A program made the position numbers and the translations under genes. From positions 1,054,001 through 1,118,000 of the forward strand of contig NZ_CP133721.1 in NCBI RefSeq assembly GCF_031326205.1: a stretch of 64,000 bases of DNA, in the 5' to 3' direction. This document shows, piece by piece, positions 44,287 through 53,716 of the stretch. Within the stretch, counting starts at the first letter, position 1. Each line of letters begins with the position of its first letter. The notes beneath the pieces were generated by a model, which saw nothing but the letters and a program-made list of their open reading frames with translations, did no database searches and was not told where the DNA came from. Source of the DNA: Flavobacterium sp. 20NA77.7 (lineage in GTDB: Bacteria > Bacteroidota > Bacteroidia > Flavobacteriales > Flavobacteriaceae).

Positions 44287-44887
44287 CTTTTGACTTATAT
44301 ATTTATCGAAAGAAGAAGGTTTTAACACATCAACTTTTGGTATTTCTAACAATTCTATTTCAATAATTCCAGTTCCATTAACATAATTACTTGCGCTAGA
44401 ATAAATATAATCTTCAATATTTGAAACTATTCCTGCACGTACTGGATTCATGTGAATATAATCTAATTTCGACCACAAAAAATGCTCTGTATAAATCTCT
44501 TCTGCATGATTTCCATATTGCCAAAATTGATAATTTTTTATTTCTTGAATGAGTTTCTGTTGCTGATTTAAACCTTTCTAACATCCATTCTCTTCTACTC
44601 TCAGGTTCGGTTTGTATTTTGTTTAAAATTGTTTTAGCAGAAAATTTTTTAAAATCTCGCAATAAATTAGAAAGTTCAGCAGTATTAGATTGTATTATCA
44701 TGTGAATATGATTACTCATAATAACATATCCATATAAAATCATTCCCTTGTTTTTTATACAATAATCCAAACATTCAATTATACAATCTCTATAATTCTT
44801 TCTTGAAAAAACATCTATCCAATCTACTACAGTAGTTGTTACAAAATGTGCTTTCTCTTGCTCTCTTATAATATATCCTTCTTTCAT
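44284..44887 (-). pseudogene. REP-associated tyrosine transposase (RAYT, Y1-HUH), frameshifted
   Basis: The N-terminal part (start 44887) carries the HUH motif in YVIMSNHIHMIIQS (H60, H62) and LLRDFKKFSAKTILNKIQ. The C-terminal part, ending at 44284, carries the catalytic-Tyr block KLDYIHMNPVRAGIV. Between them the frame shifts by one base near 44534-44541, next to a T6 run. In the alternate frame the expected YQFWQYGNHAEEIYTEHFLW is readable, joining the two. One extra base therefore inactivates an otherwise complete gene of about 200 residues. It lies between two inverted REP hairpins, the usual RAYT arrangement. Confidence 0.85.
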
Positions 44888-44978
44888 GGCGTGTAAATAA
44901 TTTTATCAAATATAATCAAACTCAATACTTTTTAATAAAAAAAATACAAAATTAATACTGTAACTTTTTATTTAGTAT

Positions 44979-45007
44979 TAGCTCAAAGTCGGGAGACTTT
45001 GCACAGC
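44979..45007 (-). repeat. Right REP-type hairpin of the RAYT unit
   Basis: This is the inverted partner of 44258-44286: TAGCTC, then AAAGTC-GGGA-GACTTT, then GCACAGC. The two copies differ at a single position (GCGC versus GCAC). Similarity extends a few bases further outward (GGGGA on both sides). Confidence 0.85.
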
Positions 45008-45048
45008 GGGGAGTTTATGCCATTTTCAATGAACTTTTACAAATAAAC

Positions 45049-45081
45049 AAAAAAACCACTTCAATATGAAGTGGTTTTTTT
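45049..45081. terminator. Terminator downstream of the T9SS cargo gene
   Basis: CCACTTCA and TGAAGTGG enclose a 3-base loop, with seven A on one side and seven T on the other. It lies 18 bases after the stop at 45100 on the minus strand and could work in both directions. Confidence 0.88.
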
Positions 45082-45099
45082 GTTTATGTCGAAAGCTTC

Positions 45100-46134
45100 T
45101 TAATTCTTAATTATTTTTTTAGTTTCTTTGGCAGTAGCTGTTTCTATAGTTAACATATACACGCCATTTGAAAGTGTTGTTAAATCTAATTGAGCTGTAA
45201 AGCCATTTACGATTTTTATTACACGTCCATTTACATCTACTAATTGCATGCTTTTTACTTCAGCATTGTTTGCTGTATCTATATGTAAAATACCTGTAGT
45301 TGGGTTTGGAAATAAAGAAACATATGTAGGGTCTACATTAAATGAATTTATTCCTAATAAGCTATCAGCAGCAGTTGCTTTTACAGTTATATTGTCAAAT
45401 ACCATTGTTGCTGCAGCTGTATTTACAGCAGTGGTAGTTCCTCCTGCAACTGCAATTACATCAACTTCAAAAGGGTCAGTAGCTATTGCAGCTCCCGTTA
45501 ATGCTAATCCAGTTGTTGCTATTCCTGGTCCTTTGATACGTACTTGACCTGTTGTTTTATTATAAGATACACCTATTCTGCTCACTTGACTTGCAGGTAA
45601 AATAATTCCTGGAGCTGCGGCAAGTCTCCAACTGTAATTTGCTGTAGTTGTTCCTGAAGTAGAATAACAAACTAAATATAATTCTCCTGTTGATGCATTA
45701 ACAGCAAATCCAGCTAAAACTTTAGTATAAGTACTATCATATACATAAACTCCCATTAAATTTTGCGATGTACTCAATGCTCCTGGGTTGATATCTGCCT
45801 CAATTTCAATAATATTATTACCTGTGGTTCTAGCAGCCCATGCAGTATTAACCCCGTCTTTCCATATAAAACGACTACCTTTATCTCCATTAGGCCCTAC
45901 AACCTGTAGCGCGTTTGACCCTCCAGACGTAACAATTTGAGCATTTGTGTAGGCCGCATTTGTTGAAGTTGTTGGTGCTGTTCCATTTGAAGCGGCTAAG
46001 TACCATCCACCTTGTCCAGCTGCTGTTGAAGTTGCAACATTTCCAAGCGTTAATGTATTAAAATCTTCTGTTTGCAAGGTTTGTGCCGATACAAAAGTTG
46101 CGACTAAAAGTGTAAAAAGTAAAGTTTTTTTCAT
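45100..46134 (-). CDS. Secreted protein with type IX secretion sorting domain
   Basis: The 344-residue protein has a signal peptide (MKKTLLFTLLVATFVSAQ). A beta-rich central domain of jelly-roll/LamG-like character includes TEDFNTLTLGNVATSTAAG and FIWKDGVNTAWAART. A type A T9SS C-terminal domain (about 270-344) carries SLFPNPTTGILHI, LVDVNGRVIK and LSNGVYMLTIET. It is exported across the outer membrane and attached or released. Its binding or enzymatic activity cannot be told. The presence of porX in the window supports a working T9SS. Confidence 0.9.
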   Translation of the reverse strand: MKKTLLFTLLVATFVSAQTLQTEDFNTLTLGNVATSTAAGQGGWYLAASNGTAPTTSTNAAYTNAQIVTSGGSNALQVVGPNGDKGSRFIWKDGVNTAWAARTTGNNIIEIEADINPGALSTSQNLMGVYVYDSTYTKVLAGFAVNASTGELYLVCYSTSGTTTANYSWRLAAAPGIILPASQVSRIGVSYNKTTGQVRIKGPGIATTGLALTGAAIATDPFEVDVIAVAGGTTTAVNTAAATMVFDNITVKATAADSLLGINSFNVDPTYVSLFPNPTTGILHIDTANNAEVKSMQLVDVNGRVIKIVNGFTAQLDLTTLSNGVYMLTIETATAKETKKIIKN

Positions 46135-46170
46135 AAAATATTGTTTTTGAGTTGTTTACAAATGTAAGTA

Positions 46171-47235
46171 TTATTTTTTATCATTTATATTTTTTAACAA
46201 ATAATTGTCTGCAAGTACTAAAGCAGCTAAAGCTTCAACAATAGGAACAGCTCTAGGAACTACGCATGCATCATGCCTGCCTTTTCCTTGTTGCATTTCT
46301 AATTTTCCATCTGATGTTAACACCTCTTGTTCTTGCAATAAAGTAGCTACTGGCTTAAATGCAACTTTAAAATAAATATCCATTCCATTAGAAATTCCTC
46401 CTTGTATGCCTCCCGAAAAATTTGTTTGTGTGGTACCGTCTTCATTGAACAAATCATTATGTTGACTTCCTTTAAGCGTAGCAGCTTGAAATCCTGATCC
46501 ATACTCAAATCCTTTAACCGCATTAATAGACAACATCGCTTTTCCTAAATCGGCTTGGAGTTTGTTAAAAACAGGTTCTCCTAGTCCAACAGGTACATTT
46601 TGAATGATACAAGTTATTGTTCCTCCTACTGTATCGCCTTGTTTTTTAATTTCTCTAATTAATTCTTCCATTTGCTGGGCTGTAGCCGCATCTGGACATC
46701 GCACGTCGTTAGCTTCAATTGTAGTCAAATCTAAAGAAGTATATGGTTTATTGAGTTCTATATTCCCTACAGATGAAACATATGCCTTTATGTTGATGTT
46801 TGAAATGAATTGTTTTGCTACGGCTCCTGCTACCACCCAATTCACAGTTTCTCGTGCTGAACTCCTTCCGCCTCCATTATAATCTCTAATGCCATATTTT
46901 TGTTGGTACACATAATCTGCATGACTGGGTCTATAGGTGTCTTTTAAATGTGTATAATCACTTGATTTAAAATTAGTATTTGGAACCAAAAAACCAATTG
47001 GAGTACCAGTTGTTATGCCTTCAAAAATCCCAGATAAAAATTGCACTTCATCTTTTTCATTTCGTGCAGTAACTAATTTAGACTGCCCTGGACGTCTTCT
47101 ATCTAACTCATTTTGAATAGCATCCAAGTCTAATTTAATTCCTGACGGACAGCCGTCTATAATTCCGCCATAGGCTACACCATGTGATTCTCCAAAAGTT
47201 GTTAATCTAAAAAGTGTTCCAATTGTATTTGACAT
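46171..47235 (-). CDS. aroC: Chorismate synthase
   Basis: A 354-residue AroC of usual length. It begins [20 protein letters not shown], with the FMN-binding [20 protein letters not shown], the [18 protein letters not shown] block and the C-terminal [20 protein letters not shown]. It converts 5-enolpyruvylshikimate-3-phosphate to chorismate using reduced FMN, the last step of the shikimate pathway. It is monocistronic in this window. Confidence 0.96.
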   Translation of the reverse strand: MSNTIGTLFRLTTFGESHGVAYGGIIDGCPSGIKLDLDAIQNELDRRRPGQSKLVTARNEKDEVQFLSGIFEGITTGTPIGFLVPNTNFKSSDYTHLKDTYRPSHADYVYQQKYGIRDYNGGGRSSARETVNWVVAGAVAKQFISNINIKAYVSSVGNIELNKPYTSLDLTTIEANDVRCPDAATAQQMEELIREIKKQGDTVGGTITCIIQNVPVGLGEPVFNKLQADLGKAMLSINAVKGFEYGSGFQAATLKGSQHNDLFNEDGTTQTNFSGGIQGGISNGMDIYFKVAFKPVATLLQEQEVLTSDGKLEMQQGKGRHDACVVPRAVPIVEALAALVLADNYLLKNINDKK

Positions 47236-47238
47236 AAA

Positions 47239-47268
47239 TTGAATTTAAATTGTTTTTTTATATATTAG
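47239..47268 (+). promoter_or_regulatory. Possible promoter of the 268-residue lipoprotein gene
   Basis: TTG at 47239-47241 and TATATTAG at 47261-47268 are 19 bases apart. The -7 box deviates from TAnnTTTG at one or two positions. The gene starts at 47312. Confidence 0.4.
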
Positions 47269-47311
47269 CAAAGTTAATTAATGTTTACTAATAAATAACA
47301 ATATAGAATCC

Positions 47312-48118
47312 ATGAAAACCCTTATCTACTTTTTTAGCTTATTTTTAGTATGTATTTCATGTTCTAATAGTGATGTTTCGGATGGAGGAGGAAATACACC
47401 AGAACTTGTTTTTACTATTCCAATGAATACAGGAAATTGGTGGACTTATAATGTAGTAGGAAATGGCACTACTACCAGAGATTCTTTATACGTTTCGGGC
47501 GATACATTAATTACACCTTATACCTACAAAAAATTTAAAGCTAAAAATAATTTAGCAACTGGTTTTTACTCTTCGTCACTAAAAAACAATGCTGTGCGAA
47601 AAGAAAACAACACTCTTTTTTTAACAGGAAGTTTAACAATCAATCAATTACAGGCATTACCAATTAGTTTTGTTTTAGATTTACAAAACTTTATAATTTT
47701 TAAAAGTAGCGCTGCAACAAATGAAACGTTAAGCACTAAAACAGGATCTTTTCAGCAAACAGTTAATAATAATCCACTAACTATTGATTATACTTTAACC
47801 TCATTAGGCGGGGAATCTTTTGCAACATTTAACTCTCCAAACGGCACTAATTATACAGATGTAAAAACCACCAAAATAGTATTAAATTTAAAAATTACGA
47901 GCACACAAATTATTGCTGGATTACCATTTACTATTACCTATTTGCAACCCCAAGATGTGATGACTTCTACGCTTTATATTGCTAAAAACAAAGGTATGGT
48001 ATATTCCAATACAGACACTAACTATACAGTAGCGCAAGCAGTGGCTACACAATTAGGTATTCCATCAACAAACACACAAAATCAAAAGGAATATCTACAT
48101 ACCTATAATGTTAATTAA
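47312..48118 (+). CDS. Hypothetical lipoprotein
   Basis: The 268-residue protein has a lipoprotein signal (LIYFFSLFLVCISCSNSD, lipidated Cys about 17), then a beta-rich region starting FTIPMNTGNWWTYNVVGNG. The rest is Thr/Asn-rich with no motif I can assign. The 'NWWTYNV' opening recurs in secreted Bacteroidota lipoproteins of unknown function. It is monocistronic. Confidence 0.7.
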   Translation: MKTLIYFFSLFLVCISCSNSDVSDGGGNTPELVFTIPMNTGNWWTYNVVGNGTTTRDSLYVSGDTLITPYTYKKFKAKNNLATGFYSSSLKNNAVRKENNTLFLTGSLTINQLQALPISFVLDLQNFIIFKSSAATNETLSTKTGSFQQTVNNNPLTIDYTLTSLGGESFATFNSPNGTNYTDVKTTKIVLNLKITSTQIIAGLPFTITYLQPQDVMTSTLYIAKNKGMVYSNTDTNYTVAQAVATQLGIPSTNTQNQKEYLHTYNVN

Positions 48119-48151
48119 TTCGTAAAATGATTCTGTCTTATTTAAATAGTC

Positions 48152-48159
48152 TATTTTTG
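48152..48159 (+). promoter_or_regulatory. -7 promoter box before the 156-residue outer-membrane protein gene
   Basis: TATTTTTG matches TAnnTTTG, 17 bases before the ATG at 48177. No exact -33 TTG is present. Confidence 0.5.
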
Positions 48160-48176
48160 TATTAAATTAAAAAAAC

Positions 48177-48647
48177 ATGAAAAAAGTACTTATTTTATCT
48201 TTGTTTGTTCTTGGTTGTGTATTTACTGCTCAAGCACAAAATTTTTCTAAAAACGCAATAGGTTTTAGATTAGGTGACAATGATGGTTTTGGTGGTGAAA
48301 TCTCTTATCAAAGAGGTATTACTAGTAAAAATCGTGTAGAAGTTGACTTAGGTTGGCGAAATAGTAAACAAGTTGATGCGGTTAAGTTAGCTGGTTTATA
48401 CCAATGGGTATGGAATATTGACAATGGGCTTAATTGGTATGCTGGAGCTGGTGGTGGATTAGGTAATTGGTCTTCAAACGGAACAAATGATGCCTTTCTT
48501 TTTGTAGCTGGAAATATAGGTGTTGAGTATAATTTTGATTTTCCATTGCAATTATCTTTAGATTTAAGACCAGAAATTTATTTATCAGATGGGGTAAGTG
48601 ATGATTTTGGTCCAGATATAGCACTGGGAATTCGATACAGATTTTAA
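48177..48647 (+). CDS. Predicted outer-membrane beta-barrel protein
   Basis: The 156-residue protein has a signal peptide (MKKVLILSLFVLGCVFTAQAQ) and alternating strands: AIGFRLGDNDGFGGEISYQR, RVEVDLGWRNSK, GLNWYAGAGGGLG. It finishes with a C-terminal strand ending in Phe (IALGIRYRF). It fits a small eight-stranded barrel of the OmpA/OmpX kind. Ligand or role is unknown. Its stop is followed immediately by a palindrome shared with the convergent gene. Confidence 0.8.
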   Translation: MKKVLILSLFVLGCVFTAQAQNFSKNAIGFRLGDNDGFGGEISYQRGITSKNRVEVDLGWRNSKQVDAVKLAGLYQWVWNIDNGLNWYAGAGGGLGNWSSNGTNDAFLFVAGNIGVEYNFDFPLQLSLDLRPEIYLSDGVSDDFGPDIALGIRYRF

Positions 48648-48649
48648 TA

Positions 48650-48679
48650 AATAAGAGCCGTTAATTAACGGCTCTTATT
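48650..48679. terminator. Perfect 30-base palindromic bidirectional terminator
   Basis: AATAAGAGCCGTTAA is followed directly by its exact reverse complement. It sits between convergent genes, and its right edge includes two bases of the minus-strand gene's stop codon (48678-48680). Confidence 0.85.
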
Positions 48680-49148
48680 ATTTTACTACTATTTCTTTTC
48701 CTTTGGGGATGACTATAAATACATACGGCGCTGTTAATACGTTTGCTACTAAATCGCCTTTAGCAGGTATGATTTCTGTTATTGTTAATTCAATTTTAGT
48801 ATCTGTAACAAAAAAATTTTCAACTTTAACATCAAAACCACTTGAAGGTTTTTCTCCCATAAAATAAGCAACTAAATTATGTTTTTTGAAATCTATATTT
48901 AATATTGTTTCATAATCTGTTACAGGTATAGCTAATTCTGTAATGAGATTTGTAAAAGCTTCGTTTGTAGTAATAATTCGAGTTTGTTTTGTTTTAATTG
49001 TTCCTTGCTGATTTTTATATACAATAGAATATAGCTGTTCAGTATTTTTTTGAGCGCTTTCTTTAGTTGAAGCAACAGGCAAACTTGTTTTACACGAATA
49101 TGTAAATAAAATTAAAAAAACACTTAATATTCTAAATTGTGGTTTCAT
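48678..49148 (-). CDS. PrcB-like lipoprotein
   Basis: The 156-residue protein has a lipoprotein signal (FRILSVFLILFTYSCKTS). A C-terminal PrcB_C-like domain contains HNLVAYFMGEKPSSGFDVKV, then ITEIIPAKGD and APYVFIVIPKG. PrcB-type proteins accompany a serine protease in Treponema, but no protease is adjacent here, so the name describes only the fold. Its ATG overlaps the bshA stop by 4 bases (ATGA), so the two are translationally coupled. Confidence 0.72.
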   Translation of the reverse strand: MKPQFRILSVFLILFTYSCKTSLPVASTKESAQKNTEQLYSIVYKNQQGTIKTKQTRIITTNEAFTNLITELAIPVTDYETILNIDFKKHNLVAYFMGEKPSSGFDVKVENFFVTDTKIELTITEIIPAKGDLVANVLTAPYVFIVIPKGKEIVVK

Positions 49149-50290
49149 TTTTTAGATTTTGTAAGTTGAATAGCTTGGTTGTATAAATCTTCATAGAGAG
49201 GCATAATTGTACTAATATCATATTTTTTAGCTACTTGAAATGCCGATTCTTTAAATTGATGTAAAACGGCATCATCTTTTAAAATCTTAATGGCATTTTT
49301 ACTCATTTCATCTATATCCCCTACATTACTTAAATAGCCCGACACGCCTTCTTTATTTACTTCAGGAATACCTCCTGAATTACTTGAAATAACAGGAACT
49401 TTAAACGCCATTGCTTCAAGAGCAGCAAGGCCAAAACTTTCTGTTTCAGAAGGCAACAAAAACAAATCTGAATATTTTAAAATTTGTTCTATATCGTTAC
49501 TATTTCCAAAGAAAATTACTTTATCTGAAATACCTAATTCATCACATAATTTTTCGGCATGTATTTTTTCTGGACCTTCCCCTACCATCATTAATTTAGA
49601 AGGGATTTCTTTTTGAATTCTATAAAAGGTTTGAATTACATCCGGAATTCTTTTAACTTTTCTAAAATTAGATATATGCGTTATAATACGTTCATTTGAA
49701 TTTGCTAAAACAGAACGTTGACAAACTTGACTTGTATCACTATGTTTATTTTCGTCAATCTCTATAAAATTTGGAATAACATGAATATCTTTTTTAATAT
49801 CAAATAAACGATATGTATCCTCCTTTAAACTATGAGATACACTAGTAACAAAGTCTGATTGGTTTATGCTAAATGTAACCGCTGTTTTATAAAATGGATG
49901 ATTGCCTACTAAGGTAATATCTGTTCCATGTAATGTCGTAATCATAGGAATAAAGATACCATCTTCTTCTAGCATTTTTTTTGCCATATACCCTGCATAG
50001 GCATGAGGAATAGCATAATGTACGTGCAAAACGTCAATTTGATGTAATTTTGCCATATCGACCAGCTTACTTGATAAAGCTAGTTCATAAGGTTGGTAAT
50101 GAAAAAGGGGGTAATTGGGCACATTTACTTCATGAAAATGTATGCTAGGATTCAGCAAAGAAAGACGTACAGGTTGTTTATAGGTAATGAAATGAATTTC
50201 ATGTCCTTTTTTTGCCAACTCTAAACCTAATTCAGTTGCCACTACTCCACTCCCACCAAACGTGGGATAACATACAATTGCAATTTTCAT
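49145..50290 (-). CDS. bshA: N-acetyl-alpha-D-glucosaminyl L-malate synthase
   Basis: A 381-residue GT4-family glycosyltransferase matching BshA. It has MKIAIVCYPTFGGSGVVATE, the LAKKGHEIHFITYKQPVRL and DVLHVHYAIPHAYAG blocks, and the donor-site SETESFGLAALEAMAFKVPV with the E-x7-E pattern. It makes GlcNAc-malate, the first step of bacillithiol. I use the ATG at 50290, because the upstream 14 codons (from 50332) precede the invariant family start and overlap the next gene. It overlaps the PrcB-like gene by 4 bases and follows the DUF1801 gene by 5. Confidence 0.92.
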   Translation of the reverse strand: MKIAIVCYPTFGGSGVVATELGLELAKKGHEIHFITYKQPVRLSLLNPSIHFHEVNVPNYPLFHYQPYELALSSKLVDMAKLHQIDVLHVHYAIPHAYAGYMAKKMLEEDGIFIPMITTLHGTDITLVGNHPFYKTAVTFSINQSDFVTSVSHSLKEDTYRLFDIKKDIHVIPNFIEIDENKHSDTSQVCQRSVLANSNERIITHISNFRKVKRIPDVIQTFYRIQKEIPSKLMMVGEGPEKIHAEKLCDELGISDKVIFFGNSNDIEQILKYSDLFLLPSETESFGLAALEAMAFKVPVISSNSGGIPEVNKEGVSGYLSNVGDIDEMSKNAIKILKDDAVLHQFKESAFQVAKKYDISTIMPLYEDLYNQAIQLTKSKK

Positions 50291-50295
50291 TTTAT

Positions 50296-50751
50296 CTATT
50301 TTTTTAGTGCTTTTTCGTATTGAGCAATCCAATCAGCGACACTTACTTTTTTTACTAATTTACCAAGTAATTCAAGAGGTATTTCTTCCAATTTTTTAAA
50401 ACGTACACAACTTTTCCCCATGTCTAATTTTTGCTTGGAATAAGTTGGATATTCAGCCACAAACCAATCATACAAACCTTTATCCATATACAAAGCCATA
50501 TGATAAAAATTAATGCTGTTTTTTTGTGAGGCAAATGTTATAAATGGCAACGGTAATTTAGGATTACAATGATACCCATTAGGATAAATACTATGTGGCA
50601 CATAATACCCTATCATTCCGTAGCTCATTCCTTCTTCAAAACCTTCAGGCAAATTTTCTATTATAATCTTTCTAATATTTTCAATAAAAGGACGTCTCTC
50701 TTCTGGTACAGAAGCTATATATTCTTCAACTGTAGTTGCATTTGATGTCAT
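50296..50751 (-). CDS. DUF1801 family protein
   Basis: The 151-residue protein begins MTSNATTVEEYIASVPEERR. It shows the DUF1801 pattern: EGFEEGMSYGMIGYYVPH, then PFITFASQKNSINFYHMALY and GKSCVRFKKLEEIP. Function is unknown. I chose the ATG at 50751; a TTG at 50760 would overlap the upstream gene. It lies between the GH3/beta-lactamase gene (1 base) and bshA (5 bases), in one operon. Confidence 0.85.
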   Translation of the reverse strand: MTSNATTVEEYIASVPEERRPFIENIRKIIIENLPEGFEEGMSYGMIGYYVPHSIYPNGYHCNPKLPLPFITFASQKNSINFYHMALYMDKGLYDWFVAEYPTYSKQKLDMGKSCVRFKKLEEIPLELLGKLVKKVSVADWIAQYEKALKK

Positions 50752-50752
50752 A

Positions 50753-53644
50753 TTATTCAATAATTGATTCGTATATAATTTGTTGAATTTTTTCTCTAAT
50801 ACTTAATTTAGATAACTTGTTCACATCTGCATTTGGAAATGTTCTATTAGATAAAAAAACATACACAATTTCTTTTTCTGGGTCTGCCCAAGCCATAGTT
50901 CCTGTAAATCCTGTATGCCCAAAACTTGTCATGGATACACAACCGCAAGTAGGACCTTCGTTACCTAATTGTGGTTTATCAAAGCCTACGCCTCTTCTAT
51001 TACCATCTTTACAAAAGTAGCACGTATTAAAATCATTAAAGGTTTTTTCAGAAAAGTAGTCATGATCGCCATAGGTTCCTTTCTGTAAATAAAGTTGCAT
51101 CATTTTTGCTACATCGATAGCACTTGAAAAAAGTCCTGCATGCCCACTAACCCCACCTTGCATTGCTGCCGCCATATCATGAACGTAGCCTTGAAGGGTT
51201 TGGTATCTAAAATAGGTGTCAATTTCTGTTGGTGCAATTCGTGTAACTTCAAATTTTTGTAAAGGATTATATGTCATGGTGGTAGCACCTAATGAAGAAT
51301 AAAAATTTTCATCTGCAAGCACATCTAATTTTTTATGTAATGCGTGTTCTAAATATTCTTTCAAAAGGATAAATGAAAAATCACTGTATTTATATTGTTT
51401 TGAAGGCAATAAGGGTGATTTCGCAATTAAATTAAGTATCGTATCATTATACGCTTTTCTTAAATATAAATTCCACGCCACTTTCGTCGGAAATTCTTCA
51501 GAATAACTTGTTCTATAATATAATGAATCAGGTCTTTTTAAAGAATCTAATGTTGCTTTATAAAAAGGAATCCAAGGTTGAAATCTAGCTTGATGAGTTA
51601 GCATATCTAAAACAGTTGCATTTGCTTTATTTGTATTTTCAAACCGAGGTAACATTTCACATAAACGAGTATCAAAACTTATTCTTCTTTTATCATATTG
51701 TTTCATGAATACAGGTAATGTAGCTAATACTTTTGTTAATGACGCAACATCATATATATCCGTATTTTTAACCTTTTGAATTGTATCATACGTATGGTAA
51801 CCAAATGATTTTTGATAAATTATTTGTCCTTTTCTAGCGACAAGTACCTGTAAACCTGGCGTTGTTTTCTGAGTTATAGCATAATTAGCAAGGGTTTCAA
51901 TTTGGGCTAATTTTTTTGAATCCATGCCTACATTTTCAGGGATATTATAGCCTAATCTTTTAATTTCATTAATTACAATTCCTTCGTTAACTAAAAAATT
52001 ATCTTTAATAGAAACGGGTAATTTACCTTTAGCGGTTTTGGCACCAAAAATAATTTCGGCAACTATGGTTTGCACCATATCTGTATTTTGATACGCCTGA
52101 ATAACTGTTTCTGTATGATGAAAATTTGGGAATTTTAATAAGGAATACGGCTTAGTAAAAAAAGCTAAAATAGTTTCATTTTCCTTAGAAATTTTATCAA
52201 TCCAGTTGAGTTCTCTAAAAGTAAGTTCATTTTTTCGCCATGCTCCATCTGGCTTGTGATAGCCAATAATGACTTTAGAATAATTTGCTAAATCTAATAA
52301 GGCTGTATCTAAATCAAAGGCAGTAATTTCTGTAACTGAAGCATATTCTTTTAATTTAGTTAAAAAAGTATCATTAGCACCATCGCCTAATTTTACATAA
52401 GCTATTTTCTCTTTTTCTAATTTATGAATAGGAATAATTTTTGATTCATTTTTTAATACTGTAACTGCATTTTCAAATAATTGATAGTTCAATGCGTCAT
52501 AGGAAACATCATTTAAATCTGAATATAAGTTTACTAAATCAATAGCCTTATAATTATGTAAGCCCGCTCTGTATTTATAGGTTAATATTTTTTTTACCGA
52601 ATGCGCTAAACGTTCTTCTGAAAAAACATTTGCTTGATACGCTTGATTAAATTTTTCTATGGCTTTGGGTACATTTTCAGCAAACAACATGACATCATTT
52701 CCTGCCAGAAAGGCTTCTAAATCAACATCGCCAGGTTGCTTAAAATTACTAGCGCCCTTCATATTTAGTGCATCTGTAAAAATAAGCCCTTCAAATTTTA
52801 GTTCATTTTTAAGAATATTTGTCACCACGTGATAAGATAAAGAAGTAGGATATCCTTCGCGCGGCTCTATACTTGGCACATTTAAGTGCGCCACCATTAC
52901 ACTAGCCAAACCATTTTTAATGAGTTCTTTATAGGGGTACAATTCAACATCATCTAATCGGGCTTTATCAAATTTAACTACAGGTAAGGTATGGTGCGAA
53001 TCGGTTTCGGTATCGCCATGACCTGGAAAATGTTTGGCGGTTGCAAAAACACCATTCTCTTGTAAACCTTTCATGTAAGCGAGTGCCCGTTTGGTAACAT
53101 TTTCTTTATCTTCACCAAATGAACGATTTCCTATAATTGGATTGCTAGGATTTGTATTAATATCTACTACAGGGCCAAATGTAAAATGTACGCCTAACCT
53201 TTTCGCTTGTTTAGCCATTTGCATTCCCATTTTTTCAATCAATTTCATATCTTGGACAGCTCCAAGTGTCATGTTCCATGGATATTTTACAGTAGAATCT
53301 AAACGCATACTAAACCCCCATTCAGCATCATTGCCAATGAGTAAAGGAATTTTTGACTGAGATTGAAATCTATTGGTTAATTTAGCTTGTCTTACTGGAC
53401 CACCTTGAAAAAAAATTAAACCACCAATTTTATATTGACTAATTAATTTTTCTAAGTCTTGAGCATGGGTTTCATTTTTGTTTGAATAAGCAGCAACCAT
53501 AAATAATTGTCCTACTTTTTCATCAAATGTTAGTGAGTTATATATGCTATCAACCCAAATAGGTTCTGGTTGTATTTTCTTGTTAGTTTGTGAAAAAACA
53601 AATTGAATTAATACTAAAAAAAATAAAATATATAGGCGTTTCAT
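50753..53644 (-). CDS. GH3 beta-N-acetylhexosaminidase fused to a serine beta-lactamase-like domain
   Basis: The 963-residue protein has a signal peptide (MKRLYILFFLVLIQFVFSQ). A GH3 domain (about 35-370) carries the NagZ signature KHFPGHGDTETDSHHTLPVV near 203-218 and the nucleophile Asp in FTDALNMKG (about 289). It continues with GH3-C-like parts, then a beta-lactamase/transpeptidase-like domain (about 590-960) with S-x-x-K in VASLTKVLATLP (about 632-635), YSD near 751 and HTG near 908. It likely cleaves GlcNAc from peptidoglycan fragments and may act on peptides or amides. All catalytic motifs are in place. It heads the operon with DUF1801 and bshA. Confidence 0.92.
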   Translation of the reverse strand: MKRLYILFFLVLIQFVFSQTNKKIQPEPIWVDSIYNSLTFDEKVGQLFMVAAYSNKNETHAQDLEKLISQYKIGGLIFFQGGPVRQAKLTNRFQSQSKIPLLIGNDAEWGFSMRLDSTVKYPWNMTLGAVQDMKLIEKMGMQMAKQAKRLGVHFTFGPVVDINTNPSNPIIGNRSFGEDKENVTKRALAYMKGLQENGVFATAKHFPGHGDTETDSHHTLPVVKFDKARLDDVELYPYKELIKNGLASVMVAHLNVPSIEPREGYPTSLSYHVVTNILKNELKFEGLIFTDALNMKGASNFKQPGDVDLEAFLAGNDVMLFAENVPKAIEKFNQAYQANVFSEERLAHSVKKILTYKYRAGLHNYKAIDLVNLYSDLNDVSYDALNYQLFENAVTVLKNESKIIPIHKLEKEKIAYVKLGDGANDTFLTKLKEYASVTEITAFDLDTALLDLANYSKVIIGYHKPDGAWRKNELTFRELNWIDKISKENETILAFFTKPYSLLKFPNFHHTETVIQAYQNTDMVQTIVAEIIFGAKTAKGKLPVSIKDNFLVNEGIVINEIKRLGYNIPENVGMDSKKLAQIETLANYAITQKTTPGLQVLVARKGQIIYQKSFGYHTYDTIQKVKNTDIYDVASLTKVLATLPVFMKQYDKRRISFDTRLCEMLPRFENTNKANATVLDMLTHQARFQPWIPFYKATLDSLKRPDSLYYRTSYSEEFPTKVAWNLYLRKAYNDTILNLIAKSPLLPSKQYKYSDFSFILLKEYLEHALHKKLDVLADENFYSSLGATTMTYNPLQKFEVTRIAPTEIDTYFRYQTLQGYVHDMAAAMQGGVSGHAGLFSSAIDVAKMMQLYLQKGTYGDHDYFSEKTFNDFNTCYFCKDGNRRGVGFDKPQLGNEGPTCGCVSMTSFGHTGFTGTMAWADPEKEIVYVFLSNRTFPNADVNKLSKLSIREKIQQIIYESIIE

Positions 53645-53664
53645 TTGTGTTGTTTTATCAAATA

Positions 53665-53700
53665 AAAAATCATCAAAAGTAATTTACTCTTGATGATTTC
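53665..53700 (-). terminator. Terminator downstream of the 160-residue hypothetical gene
   Basis: A long interrupted stem pairs AAATCATCAA...AGTAA with TTACT...TTGATGATTT. On the minus strand it ends in a T tract, 17 bases after the stop at 53717. Confidence 0.75.
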
Positions 53701-53716
53701 AAAGTTAAGTATTTTT

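Noticed and set aside
44478..44887. Programmed ribosomal frameshift in the RAYT gene
   Set aside because: RAYT proteins are normally one continuous frame, and the shift needed is +1 at a site without a classical -1 slippery heptamer; a mutation or sequencing error in the T6 region is simpler.
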